Assembly: GCF_016908975.1 (NCBI RefSeq) | Contig: NZ_JAFBEX010000017.1 | Location: 56,446 to 120,445 of the forward strand | Direction of reading: 5' to 3' | From: Neobacillus cucumis | GTDB lineage: Bacteria; Bacillota; Bacilli; Bacillales; Cytobacillaceae | Length of the DNA stretch: 64,000 bases | In this document: piece by piece, positions 25,786 through 34,514 of the stretch | Layout of the letters: each line of letters opens with the position of its first letter | Position numbering within the stretch: position 1 is the stretch's first letter | Made by a program: the position numbers and the translations under genes | Notes under the pieces: model-generated | Database searches by the model: none | The model's input: only the letters and a program-made list of their open reading frames with translations | What the model was told of the DNA's origin: nothing

Positions 25786-28700
25786 TTATTGAGACATTTT
25801 TTGTTTTATTTCAAATAATAGATCGGCCGAAACTCCTCCATCTAGTGCTGAGAGGATACTAAAGTAAAAATCATCAGCTTGATCACTGAGTTCACACAAC
25901 AAACGGTTGAAATTTCCCTCTAGTTCAGATATATAATGCCGGTCTAGACGTTCCCCTTCTAGCCTTAAATAATCATCAGCAATTGGATTCAAAATTTGAA
26001 GCAGTTCATCGCTCATTAATTTCTTTTCATTTTTTTCGAAAAAGGACTTAGGATTTTTAAAATAAGACAATGCTTTCCGATATCGCTGCGGATTTACATC
26101 GGAAAAGGCAATTGGAAAATCAATTTGATTACTTTCTTTCTTTTCAAAAAATGAAAATGAAAGATCACCGTTAATATCAGCAAAACTCCGTTTGAGCCTT
26201 TCCTGATAATCCATAAGCAGTTTATCAATAAACCGATCTAATCTTACTGTTGTTGCCCGTAATTCTTGAGCGAAATCGAAGCCAAAGCTCTCAAGAAATT
26301 CATCAAGACTAGCTTGTAAAGCCTTTTTTATATCCCGACCATCATCCCTTAACGCAGACGGATTAAAAGACTCCTTAAAGAAGTCACCAAAACGTAAAAA
26401 GACTCTTTGCTTAATATAAAAAATTAATTCCTCAGCCTCATGTGATAAACGACTTTGTAATGGATGAACTGTTTCATTATTTAGTAAAGCCTTAATCTTC
26501 AATTTTTGGTTTTCGATTTCTCTTCTTTTTCCTGTTTTTTGTGCTTCATCTTGTTGTGAATTTTGAATGAGTGTATCGATTAATTCTTCAACTCGGGATA
26601 ATTCCTTTTCAGCTGAAGAGACAGCCATAGATGTAAGATCATTCGATATAAATTGATAAAAAGATTCCTCAAACTGTTTCATCCCTGATGCTGCATAATA
26701 ATTAGCAGTTGTTTTCTCCTTAAGTGCTAAGAGACTAGATACAGTATTAAGATGTGGATTCCTAATTCCGTACTTGATTAAATGATCTTTAACATAATCG
26801 ACAACAGATTCTTTTTCTTCCTCATTCTCAGCTAGGTCAATCGCATTAATGATAAAGAACATCTTATCCATCTGAAATGATTCTTTGACACGCCCCAGCT
26901 GGATTAAAAATTCGCGGTCAGCCTTTGAAAAGGCATGGTTATAATAGGTAACAAACAAAATCGCATCTGAATTTTTTATATAATCAAAAGCTACCCCGGT
27001 ATGCCTAGCATTTATAGAATCTGCCCCAGGAGTATCGACAAGTGTGATACCTTTTCTTGTTAAGGGACAATCATAGTAAAGCTCAATCCATTCCACATAA
27101 CAGGATTTTTCCTCCTGAGCAACGAACTCATGAAAGTCAACTAAAACCGCTTCCTTAGTCGTTCCAAGTGAAGGAACCAATGAAACATATCCTTTTTTAA
27201 ATGCTTGTAAAAAGGCAAAATGAGTTTTTTCAAGGACAGTTTGATTTTGCTGATCTAGTAAAATTTGATCAATTAAATCTAGTGCCTCTGAAAATCCGTC
27301 TGCTTGCAAATCAAATACCTTCAAGGACCGATTGATATCGTCGAGCATGGTATTGACTTCTTTAAACTTCACAAGGACCGTTCCGTGGGGATGTTGGTCC
27401 GTCACAGGTTTGATCTTATTGATTGCTGCAGTTGTTGGGTTCGGAGAAACAGGCAGAACCTTTTCACCCATTAATGCATTGGCAAAAGATGATTTACCTG
27501 CACTAAAGGCACCGAACAAGGCTACCGTAAAATCCTTGTGATCAAGGCGTTCCGCTTTTTCCATTAATTCACTTGAAATTTTCTTAAATCCAGGCAGGTC
27601 CTTAATTAGGGCTGAACTATTTTTAAGCTTAGCACTTATCAACTTCAAATGATTTTCACTTAATTTCAATTCATTTTTAATCTCTTGTTGATCAATAGTC
27701 TTTTCTTCCAATGGTTTTTCCGTTTTAGTTAGCACGTTATTGACTTCTCCATTAGAATGAACCACTTCACACTCTTCTGGCTCCTGTATAAAAAGTTGTT
27801 CCGCCTCTTCCGTTAAGCTCGGTGACTCAAGAAGCAATTCCTCTATTGCTTTTACGCGGTCTACATGGACTTGCTCATGTTTTGTTAGTTCCTTTAATGC
27901 AATAATATACTTTTCGATTTTACGGAATTCCTGTTCATAGCTTTTCTGTAATAAGGTATTTTGCTTACTAAGAGCTTCTAACCATATCATTTTAAAGTCT
28001 ATTAATTCTTTTCGGGCAATTCTTTTAATTTCATTGGCAAGGTCTTCTGTGTAATGAAGCACATAATCACCGGTTACACGTGCACCAGGTTTGATGATAT
28101 TGCTTAATAATTCTACTGGTATTGATATTGAAAAGGATTGTGCTATGCCATGGAGCTCTGGTTGGTCTAGTTCAGTTTCCTTTAAGGTTCGTAGTAGAAA
28201 CTCTCGAAGATGCCACTCCAGCTGTGTTTTTGTTTTTTCAAGAAGCTCCTGATAAAAACTGTTTAACCGCTTATTCTTTTCCTCTTCTGTTTTTTGTTTT
28301 GCGAATAAAAAACCAACCTTAAATTCAGGCTGACAACTCTCCAAAAATGTCTCAGCGAATTCTCGTGTTTGAGAAGGCATAAGATAAGCATTTTTCATGA
28401 TTTGAGAAATGTGTAAATCAAATTGCTTTTCAGTTTGTACGGTCCCTTCTTTAACACTGTTAAGTTCGGAAATGAGTTTTTGATACTTATCTAGCAATTC
28501 TTGTTTTTCTTGATCTGTTAATTCGTTCAGTACTTCAAGTAATGATGTAAGCTCTTCGGCTTCCTGTTTTTTTTGAAGATCCATATGATCAAGCGCAATT
28601 TTCCTTAATGAGTGGAAAATAGATGGAACTAATAGTTGATCCTTCTTTGACAATGTTTCCGCAATAAATTCCTGAAGCTGCTGAAACTGATTAAAAGGGT

Positions 28701-29439
28701 GGTTTTTCTGTTTTAATGAGGTATAAAAAATGTTTGCTGGTTTTACACCCCAAGATGCAAAGGATTCCTCCACACTTTTTTGAAAATCTTGAAATGAAAG
28801 TTCCTCATCCAAGTGTTTATCAATTTGATTGATGACGAGGTATACCTCTTTCCCCGATTCTGATAATTCCTTTGTAAATAAAAAATTCAATTCAGCTTGA
28901 ACATGGTTATAATCCATTACATAAAAAACCAAATCAGCTAGATGGATAGCCGATTCGGTTGCAATCCGGTGGGCATCATCTGCAGAATCAATCCCAGGGG
29001 TGTCCATTATGATTGCATTGGGCGGTAACTTGGATTCACTGTGACTGATTTCTACTTCCTCAATTTTATCGCCGTCTTTACAATAATTTTTGACTAAATT
29101 GTAATCATAGGGTGCTAAATAAAGCCTTGGTTTTTCATGTTTAAAGAATACTTTTGCATATTCTTCTCCCGTTTTTACTTTTACTAAATTAGCACTTGTT
29201 GGAATGGGGCTTGATGGAAGCAGATTTTCCCCAATCACCTGATTAATCATGGTTGATTTCCCTGCTGAAAAATGTCCGCAAAAAGCAATTGAATACTCTC
29301 TATTGTTCAATTTTATTGCTAGCTGCTTTACCTTTTCAGCATGAACCAGGTCATGTTGTTGGCATAAATATTCGTATATCGCAACAATTTTGCCTTTAAG
29401 TGTTTGATATGTTTCTATTCTCTTGGCTGTTTGTACCAT
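25786..29439 (-). CDS. dynA: Double-dynamin GTPase DynA
   Basis: A 1217-residue fusion of two bacterial dynamin-like proteins. D1 has the P-loop CGHFSAGKST (residues 54-63) and switch MDTPGIDSADD (near 150). D2 has GAFSAGKSSFANALMG (near 645) and VDTPGADSIN, followed by long helical stalks. DynA of B. subtilis (YpbR) tethers and fuses membranes, repairs pores and limits phage and antibiotic damage. Both GTPase sites look intact. The order with ypbQ and bpsA matches B. subtilis. Confidence 0.97.
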   Translation of the reverse strand: MVQTAKRIETYQTLKGKIVAIYEYLCQQHDLVHAEKVKQLAIKLNNREYSIAFCGHFSAGKSTMINQVIGENLLPSSPIPTSANLVKVKTGEEYAKVFFKHEKPRLYLAPYDYNLVKNYCKDGDKIEEVEISHSESKLPPNAIIMDTPGIDSADDAHRIATESAIHLADLVFYVMDYNHVQAELNFLFTKELSESGKEVYLVINQIDKHLDEELSFQDFQKSVEESFASWGVKPANIFYTSLKQKNHPFNQFQQLQEFIAETLSKKDQLLVPSIFHSLRKIALDHMDLQKKQEAEELTSLLEVLNELTDQEKQELLDKYQKLISELNSVKEGTVQTEKQFDLHISQIMKNAYLMPSQTREFAETFLESCQPEFKVGFLFAKQKTEEEKNKRLNSFYQELLEKTKTQLEWHLREFLLRTLKETELDQPELHGIAQSFSISIPVELLSNIIKPGARVTGDYVLHYTEDLANEIKRIARKELIDFKMIWLEALSKQNTLLQKSYEQEFRKIEKYIIALKELTKHEQVHVDRVKAIEELLLESPSLTEEAEQLFIQEPEECEVVHSNGEVNNVLTKTEKPLEEKTIDQQEIKNELKLSENHLKLISAKLKNSSALIKDLPGFKKISSELMEKAERLDHKDFTVALFGAFSAGKSSFANALMGEKVLPVSPNPTTAAINKIKPVTDQHPHGTVLVKFKEVNTMLDDINRSLKVFDLQADGFSEALDLIDQILLDQQNQTVLEKTHFAFLQAFKKGYVSLVPSLGTTKEAVLVDFHEFVAQEEKSCYVEWIELYYDCPLTRKGITLVDTPGADSINARHTGVAFDYIKNSDAILFVTYYNHAFSKADREFLIQLGRVKESFQMDKMFFIINAIDLAENEEEKESVVDYVKDHLIKYGIRNPHLNTVSSLLALKEKTTANYYAASGMKQFEESFYQFISNDLTSMAVSSAEKELSRVEELIDTLIQNSQQDEAQKTGKRREIENQKLKIKALLNNETVHPLQSRLSHEAEELIFYIKQRVFLRFGDFFKESFNPSALRDDGRDIKKALQASLDEFLESFGFDFAQELRATTVRLDRFIDKLLMDYQERLKRSFADINGDLSFSFFEKKESNQIDFPIAFSDVNPQRYRKALSYFKNPKSFFEKNEKKLMSDELLQILNPIADDYLRLEGERLDRHYISELEGNFNRLLCELSDQADDFYFSILSALDGGVSADLLFEIKQKMSQ

Positions 29440-29546
29440 ATAGCTATTCCCCTTAGCATCGTAGTAATAATATTTATTTTATACGATAATTCAAACAATT
29501 CCTATCCTGATCCTTCAAATATGATGAATTTCCAATAAATGAACAA

Positions 29547-29572
29547 AAGCCAAGGATTTTTCTCCTTGGCTT
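29547..29572 (-). terminator. Terminator after the Fur-boxed small ORF
   Basis: GCCAAGGA and TCCTTGGC around a TTTTTC loop; in the minus direction it is followed by TTTTGTT. It ends the 27-residue ORF transcript before dynA. Confidence 0.7.
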
Positions 29573-29580
29573 TAAAATAT

Positions 29581-29664
29581 TTATGATTGAGTTACATTTT
29601 TTAAAACGTGTTTCATGACAAATGTGTATATAATTACCGTACCACCAACAAAAGCAAAAGTCAT
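29581..29664 (-). CDS. 27-residue membrane microprotein under a Fur-type promoter
   Basis: The peptide starts MTFAFVGGTVIIYTFVMKH and ends NVTQS: one hydrophobic segment and a basic tail. AGGTG precedes the ATG by 6 bases. Immediately upstream is a promoter flanked by two Fur boxes (29694-29747), and downstream a terminator. The complete small transcription unit argues that the ORF is real although it is very short. It does not match the short Fur-regulated proteins FbpA, FbpB or FbpC as I remember them. The function may be membrane-located and needed in iron limitation; alternatively the transcript acts as an RNA. Confidence 0.6.
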   Translation of the reverse strand: MTFAFVGGTVIIYTFVMKHVLKNVTQS

Positions 29665-29693
29665 ATGTAACACCTGCCTTATATAGAATCATC

Positions 29694-29748
29694 TGAGAAT
29701 GATTATCATCGTTGGAATCATTGTAACATTGGTGATAATCATTTTCAA
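29694..29748 (-). promoter_or_regulatory. Promoter with two Fur boxes
   Basis: On the minus strand: -35 TTGAAA (29748-29743), a 17-base spacer, -10 TACAAT (29725-29720). Two 7-1-7 Fur boxes: TGATAATCATTTTCA (29733-29747), covering the -35/spacer, and TGAGAATGATTATCA (29694-29708), downstream of the -10. Each differs by one base from TGATAAT-N-ATTATCA. Confidence 0.85.
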
Positions 29749-29771
29749 TGTTTCTTCTGATATTGTCACAA

Positions 29772-30341
29772 TTATTTAATAAATTTCGGCAAAAAGCGAT
29801 GATGATTTTGGAAAACCTCGTTATATCTTGTTAATGTTTTTAGTGCTTTTTCTTCCATAGGGATTCGAATCATCAGCATTAAGATATTTAAAAGGCTGAA
29901 AAGAATAGCAGTATAGAAGCAGTTAAACAGCATTGGAACCGTAAAGATCTCTAGTGCTACCACTAAATAATTAGGGTGTTTTAAAAAGCGATAAGGTCCT
30001 TTATTCACAATTCTTTCATTCGCTAAGACAAGGATTTTTGTGTTCCAATGTTTTCCTAATGAAGTCATCGCCCAAATCCTTATCGCCTGTGAAACACAAA
30101 ATATACTTAGTAATACCGGCCAAAACACGCTAATTCCTCGTTCAAAAAGGAAATTTTCAGTAATTAGGGAAATAAAAAAAGAGAGATGTAATAGGACCAT
30201 GAACTTATAATGCTTCTGCCCAAATTCAACTGCCCCTTGTTGTTTTATCCATTTTTCGTTTCTTTTAGCAATATAAAGTTCGAAGATTCTTTGAGAAACA
30301 ATGATTATTATTAATAGAATGAACGGAAATAGATCATTCAT
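29772..30341 (-). CDS. ypbQ: Isoprenylcysteine carboxyl methyltransferase family protein YpbQ
   Basis: A 189-residue integral membrane methyltransferase of the ICMT family. The conserved SAM-binding block is TSLGKHWNTKILV, then GPYRFLKHPNYLVVALE, then a C-terminal EEKAL. In B. subtilis YpbQ methylates alkylpyrone products of BpsA. ATG 30341 overlaps the bpsA stop (ATGA), so the two are translationally coupled. Confidence 0.92.
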   Translation of the reverse strand: MNDLFPFILLIIIIVSQRIFELYIAKRNEKWIKQQGAVEFGQKHYKFMVLLHLSFFISLITENFLFERGISVFWPVLLSIFCVSQAIRIWAMTSLGKHWNTKILVLANERIVNKGPYRFLKHPNYLVVALEIFTVPMLFNCFYTAILFSLLNILMLMIRIPMEEKALKTLTRYNEVFQNHHRFLPKFIK

Positions 30342-31429
30342 TTTTGCCACCTCAGTAAGAGTATTTCTGAGCTAAAACCTGGACCTAGCGCTGTAGCAAG
30401 CCCCCAGTCGTTTTGGGGAATATCCAGCTCCATAAATCGTTTTAACACGTATAGGATCGTTGCTGATGACATGTTTCCATAATTCGTTAGAACTTCATGG
30501 GAAATATCATTCATCGAAGGAGGAATTTCTAATGATTTTACATATGCATCCAATACTTTTTTTCCACCCGGATGGGCTATAAAGTGCTTGATTTGTCCAA
30601 TTTCAACTTGTTGTTCAGACAAAAAACTTATCACATTAGGCTTTAGCCATCCCTCAATAATATGGGGTATATCTCGTGAAAATATCACAAAAAGACCTGA
30701 ATTACGTATATCCCAGCCCATTACATCTAAGGAATCGGGCATAATCGTTGATTGTGTTGACACAATAGTCGGTATGGTTTCCTTTTTACTAACTGTCTCT
30801 TTTCCTGCTTTATCACCTATTATTAAAGCACATGCAATACCATCGGCAAATAAGGATGTGCCAATCAAGTTACTTTTTGAATAATCATCTTTCTGAAATG
30901 TTAAGCTGCAGAGCTCAATGGATAGAACAAGTACTTTCGCACTTGGATAGGCTGAACAGTACTCAAAGGCTCTTGATAATCCAGACGCCCCACCGGCACA
31001 GCCTAATCCCCAAATTGGGACTCTTTTTATATGAGGATTAAATGGTAATTCATTGATGATTCTCGCATCAATACTTGGAGTTGACAGCCCTGTTGTTGAA
31101 ATAAAGAATATTGCGTCTATTTCTTGAAAAGGGATGGCTTTTTTTAAAAATTGTTCATTCTGTAAACATCTTACGATAGCCTCTCTGCCAAGTGTAACGG
31201 CAGATTCAATATAAGCATTATTCTTATCCTCAAAGGTATGATTCTCCTTAAACCATTCTAGACTTTTAACAAAATGTCTTTTCATAATTTGACCGTTCTG
31301 AAATGCTTTTAATAATCTTTCAATGTCCTTAAAGGATCTAGAAAACAGTTCCCTCGCAAACGCAGTTGCTTGATCTTGGTTCACTTGAAATGGAGGAATT
31401 ACTTCTGATACGGATAAAATGGAAGGCAT
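30338..31429 (-). CDS. bpsA: Type III polyketide synthase BpsA (alkylpyrone synthase)
   Basis: A 363-residue chalcone-synthase-fold enzyme that condenses long acyl-CoA starters with malonyl-CoA to make alkylpyrones. The catalytic triad is visible: Cys144 in WGLGCAGGASG, His286 in FIAHPGGKKV, Asn319 in NYGNMSSAT. Together with YpbQ it makes methylated lipid pyrones for the membrane. Promoter not identified; the region before it contains only a minus-strand terminator from the zinc-ribbon gene. Confidence 0.95.
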   Translation of the reverse strand: MPSILSVSEVIPPFQVNQDQATAFARELFSRSFKDIERLLKAFQNGQIMKRHFVKSLEWFKENHTFEDKNNAYIESAVTLGREAIVRCLQNEQFLKKAIPFQEIDAIFFISTTGLSTPSIDARIINELPFNPHIKRVPIWGLGCAGGASGLSRAFEYCSAYPSAKVLVLSIELCSLTFQKDDYSKSNLIGTSLFADGIACALIIGDKAGKETVSKKETIPTIVSTQSTIMPDSLDVMGWDIRNSGLFVIFSRDIPHIIEGWLKPNVISFLSEQQVEIGQIKHFIAHPGGKKVLDAYVKSLEIPPSMNDISHEVLTNYGNMSSATILYVLKRFMELDIPQNDWGLATALGPGFSSEILLLRWQK

Positions 31430-31499
31430 TTTTTATTCTCCCTACTTTATGAATAAGGGTATTTTTTCCGTTGGAGGGAAATTTATTCAGGGAATCAAT

Positions 31500-31540
31500 G
31501 ATAAAAAAAAAGCTTCCCGACTAGGGAAGCCAACGTTTTG
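31500..31540 (-). terminator. Terminator upstream of bpsA, ending the zinc-ribbon transcript
   Basis: GGCTTCCC, loop TAGTC, GGGAAGC and nine T on the minus strand. Confidence 0.8.
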
Positions 31541-31641
31541 AAGGTTGTTGCTGTGCAATTTCATTATATCGTGGTTTTAGCATTCCATCATTAGATAAAC
31601 TTTTCCAATTTATTTAATCCTCTTGGTTACTACTATTATTC

Positions 31642-31767
31642 TTATTTCTCCGATTGTGCTTGTACCTCAATTTTAATCTTGTTACTGGCCAATACTCCAC
31701 AAACCTTACAATATACTTCTTTATTATATAATAGCCGACAATTCTCACAATAATATTTTTCCAACAC
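31642..31767 (-). CDS. Short zinc-ribbon protein
   Basis: A 40-41 residue protein with YYCENCRLLYNKEVYCKVCG, that is two CxxC pairs 10 residues apart, followed by a polar tail. GAGG precedes the GTG 31767 / TTG 31764 starts. Another minus-strand frame through the same DNA (31614-31805) lacks these features. It may serve as a metal-binding or protein-contact module; nothing more can be said. Located divergently from the cba oxidase operon. Confidence 0.6.
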   Translation of the reverse strand: MLEKYYCENCRLLYNKEVYCKVCGVLASNKIKIEVQAQSEK

Positions 31768-31874
31768 GATCCCTCATTTCCTAAAAATTCCAAATATATA
31801 ATCATCTTATTTTTTATTTTTCAGAGTGTTACCTTCTTCCAGACTAGCTATCAAAAGCTTGTATAATAATCCAA

Positions 31875-31919
31875 TTCACATTTTTTTCATATTGAATCAA
31901 GTTCACATTTTATTCACAT
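31875..31919 (+). promoter_or_regulatory. Three TTCACAT repeats upstream of the cba operon (ResD-like)
   Basis: AATTCACATT (31873), AGTTCACATT (31900) and TATTCACATC (31911); the last two are 11 bases apart, about one helical turn. Reverse complements resemble the loose ResD site TTTGTGAAT of B. subtilis. Suggestive only. Confidence 0.35.
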
Positions 31920-31933
31920 CTCCACAAATCACT

Positions 31934-31976
31934 AGTGATATAAATCACTGTCATATCAAGTTTTTACCATTAACAT
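31934..31976 (+). promoter_or_regulatory. Fnr-type box and -10 upstream of the cba operon
   Basis: AGTGATATAAATCACT (31934-31949) is a perfect palindrome of the GTGA-N6-TCAC type. A TAACAT -10 (31971-31976) would start RNA near 31983, putting the box at -41.5, the class II activator position. It closely resembles the box of hcp (46148-46163). Confidence 0.6.
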
Positions 31977-31995
31977 ATTGGATAAGGAAGGTAAG

Positions 31996-32022
31996 AACAT
32001 TTTGTGAACTCCACAAAATGTT
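31996..32022 (+). promoter_or_regulatory. Perfect 11-bp inverted repeat in the cba leader
   Basis: AACATTTTGTG, loop AACTC, CACAAAATGTT, followed by ATTTTTCTTTCTC. It could be an operator near the -35 of a second promoter (-10 TATTAT at 32046) or an intrinsic terminator/attenuator of a transcript from the Fnr-type start. Confidence 0.6.
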
Positions 32023-32102
32023 ATTTTTCTTTCTCAATTGTTTTGTATTATGAAAGAGAAATGATTAAATTTACTTTTTATTCTGAAAGGAGTGTTAGAG
32101 GG

Positions 32103-32252
32103 ATGGCCAAGGCGGAACTGAAAACAAAACAAAAAACAGAAGTGGAAGATAGCTCTTCTCTTAAAGGGACATTGGCGTCCGTTTTCTTTTTGGGAGCGTT
32201 TATTATTGTCACTTGGGTAAGTGTTTATTACCTGTTTGTTGAACGTTTTTAG
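32103..32252 (+). CDS. Cytochrome c oxidase subunit 2A (ba3-type small subunit)
   Basis: A 49-residue single-helix protein: a polar N-terminus MAKAELKTKQKTEVED, then a membrane helix GTLASVFFLGAFIIVTWVS and YYLFVERF. This is the short subunit IIa that completes ba3-type oxidases, standing for the missing first helix of subunit II. AGGAG lies 12 bases before ATG 32103, with GAGGG nearer. First gene of the oxidase operon. Confidence 0.87.
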   Translation: MAKAELKTKQKTEVEDSSSLKGTLASVFFLGAFIIVTWVSVYYLFVERF

Positions 32253-32273
32253 GTTTTTAAAGGGGGAAAGGTT

Positions 32274-32750
32274 ATGCACATGCATAAATTCGAAAAAATC
32301 TGGCTGACTTTTGGCGTTGGCTGCTTAGTTATTTTTTTATTAGTTGTCGGTGTAAGCGCCTTCTACTTAGGCAACAAGCCGGCTAGCTGTTTAACAACCA
32401 TAAATCCTGAAAGGATCGATCAGACAAAACCATTTAATCAACCCGGTCTTCATAAGGTAGAAGGAAAAGATTGGGATTACGAACTTGTCTTTGTTGCTTC
32501 GACTTTCTCCTATACTCCAGCTAAAGTTGAAGTCCCTTTGGGCGCTAAAGTAAAGGTTATTGCGACCACAAAAGATGTAATTCATGGTTTTGAAATGGCG
32601 GGTACCAATATAAATATGATGCTAGAACCTGGTTATGTCAGTGAATATACGACTACATTTGACAAAGCAGGCGAATATTTAATTGTTTGTAATGAGTATT
32701 GTGGTGCTGGACACCACCTAATGAGTGCAAAGGTTGAGGTGGTTAAATAA
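32274..32750 (+). CDS. cbaB: Cytochrome c oxidase subunit II (ba3-type)
   Basis: A 158-residue protein with one N-terminal membrane helix (CLVIFLLVVGVSAFYLG) and an external cupredoxin domain. The CuA ligands are visible: His in KDVIHGFEMAGTN, then CNEYCGAGHHLM with two Cys, His and Met. This accepts electrons from cytochrome c. AGGGGG precedes the ATG. It overlaps the next gene by one base (TAATG). Confidence 0.94.
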   Translation: MHMHKFEKIWLTFGVGCLVIFLLVVGVSAFYLGNKPASCLTTINPERIDQTKPFNQPGLHKVEGKDWDYELVFVASTFSYTPAKVEVPLGAKVKVIATTKDVIHGFEMAGTNINMMLEPGYVSEYTTTFDKAGEYLIVCNEYCGAGHHLMSAKVEVVK

Positions 32751-34414
32751 TGGTTAACGAAATTGCAAATATAAAAGTTGACCCTCGTGATGCAAAGCTA
32801 TCCATGGCACACTTTTTTGTCGCATTCTCTGCCCTTGCCCTTGGCGGATTAATGGGTCTGCTTCAAACTCTTGTCCGTTCAGGTAAGTGGGAGCTACCAT
32901 GGAAGATTGATTATTATCAAATATTGACCGTCCATGGCGTTTTGATGGGACTTGTATTAACAACCTTTTTTATCATGGGTTTCCAATATGCTGCTGTCGG
33001 CCGTACAACTGGCGGACATTCCAATGCTGCCAGACGGACCGGCTGGGTTGGTTTCTGGGTTATGCTAATCGGTACACTAATGGCTGCTGCAATGATTTTG
33101 GCGAAACAAGCATCTGTTCTATATACTTTTTATGCACCACTAAAGGCACACTGGATCTTTTATTTTGGGTTAACGTTCGTCGTTGTTGGCAGCTGGGTAG
33201 ACGGAGCAGCGCAAATTATGACATATGCAAGATGGCGTAAGAATAATCCAGGGAAACCTAGTCCATTATTAAGCTTTATGGCTGTCATTAATACTGTCCT
33301 TTGGATTGTTGCTACCATAGGAGTTGCATCAACCGTGTTATTCCAGCTGCTTCCATGGTCCCTTGGATTAGTTGATACTGTTGATGTGTTGGTCAGTCGT
33401 ACACTTTTCTGGTATTTTGGTCACCCTTTAGTTTATTTTTGGCTTCTTCCAGCATATATGTGCTGGTATGCCATTATCCCCAAAATTATCGGTGGAAAGA
33501 TTTTCTCAGATTCGCTGGCAAGACTATCATTTATTTTGTTTTTACTTTTCTCTATTCCCGTTGGGTTCCACCATCAATTAACGGAACCTGGGATTGATCC
33601 AGCTTGGAAGTTTTTACAAGTTATTTTAACGTTTATGGTTATTATTCCTTCACTAATGACAGCCTTCTCGTTGTTTGCAACATTTGAAAGATATGGCCGC
33701 TCTCAAGGGGCAACTGGACTGTTTGGATGGTTCAAAGTACTTCCTTGGAATGATGCACGCTTCACCGTACCATTTATAGGAATGGCATCTTTTATTCCTG
33801 CTGGTGCCGGTGGTATTATTAATGCTTCAAACCAAATGGACGAAGTTGTTCATAATACCATCTGGGTTACAGGACATTTCCATTTAACGGCAGCCACATC
33901 TGTTGTATTAACATTCTTTGGCATCTCCTATTGGCTAGTACCACATTTAACAGGTCGTAAATTAACTAAGGCTATGAATAAATTAGCCATTATTCAGGGA
34001 TGGATTTGGTTTATCGGAATGGTCTTCATGTCGGGTGCTATGCACATTGAAGGTCTGCTTGGCGCACCAAGACGCTCTGCCTTCTCAACCTATGGAGGAG
34101 CAAAACAGGCTGCTGAGTGGATTCCATATCAAATTGCTCAAGCAGTTGGCGGTTCGATACTATTCCTAGGGATTATCTTAAGTTTAATTATCTTTGTTAA
34201 TCTTGCTTTCTTTGCTCCTAAGGGAGAACAGGAATTTCCTGTTGCAGAAGCTGAAAATACTGAAGAACAGGCTCCGATGGTATTTGAAAACTGGAAATTA
34301 TGGCTTGGTATTACTGCAGTACTTATTTTGTTCGCATACACGATTCCTTTAATTGATATTATCCAAAACGCTCCTCCAGGATCAAAGGGATATCAAACTT
34401 GGAGTAAATGGTAG
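32750..34414 (+). CDS. cbaA: b(o/a)3-type cytochrome c oxidase subunit I
   Basis: A 554-residue haem-copper oxidase of class B with about 13 membrane helices. TVHGVLMGLVLTTF holds the low-spin haem His; FWYFGHPLVYFWLLPAY holds the CuB His; HHQLTEPGI supplies the paired CuB His; VWVTGHFHLTAATSV holds the high-spin haem ligands. It couples oxygen reduction to proton pumping and usually has high oxygen affinity. Transcribed with subunits 2A and II. Confidence 0.95.
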   Translation: MVNEIANIKVDPRDAKLSMAHFFVAFSALALGGLMGLLQTLVRSGKWELPWKIDYYQILTVHGVLMGLVLTTFFIMGFQYAAVGRTTGGHSNAARRTGWVGFWVMLIGTLMAAAMILAKQASVLYTFYAPLKAHWIFYFGLTFVVVGSWVDGAAQIMTYARWRKNNPGKPSPLLSFMAVINTVLWIVATIGVASTVLFQLLPWSLGLVDTVDVLVSRTLFWYFGHPLVYFWLLPAYMCWYAIIPKIIGGKIFSDSLARLSFILFLLFSIPVGFHHQLTEPGIDPAWKFLQVILTFMVIIPSLMTAFSLFATFERYGRSQGATGLFGWFKVLPWNDARFTVPFIGMASFIPAGAGGIINASNQMDEVVHNTIWVTGHFHLTAATSVVLTFFGISYWLVPHLTGRKLTKAMNKLAIIQGWIWFIGMVFMSGAMHIEGLLGAPRRSAFSTYGGAKQAAEWIPYQIAQAVGGSILFLGIILSLIIFVNLAFFAPKGEQEFPVAEAENTEEQAPMVFENWKLWLGITAVLILFAYTIPLIDIIQNAPPGSKGYQTWSKW

Positions 34415-34514
34415 GTGATCTTTGGTTTAGTTGAATGATGCTAACAAAAGCGTCCTATTCGTGATACCCTAAACATATTCATATAAATAAATTTGAAAGG
34501 GTGTGTATTTTGGG

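Noticed and set aside
29581..29692. 72-codon minus-strand frame (29474-29692) as the gene in this gap
   Set aside because: It crosses the terminator and has Cys-rich random-like sequence; the 27-codon frame has the ribosome site and fits between promoter and terminator.
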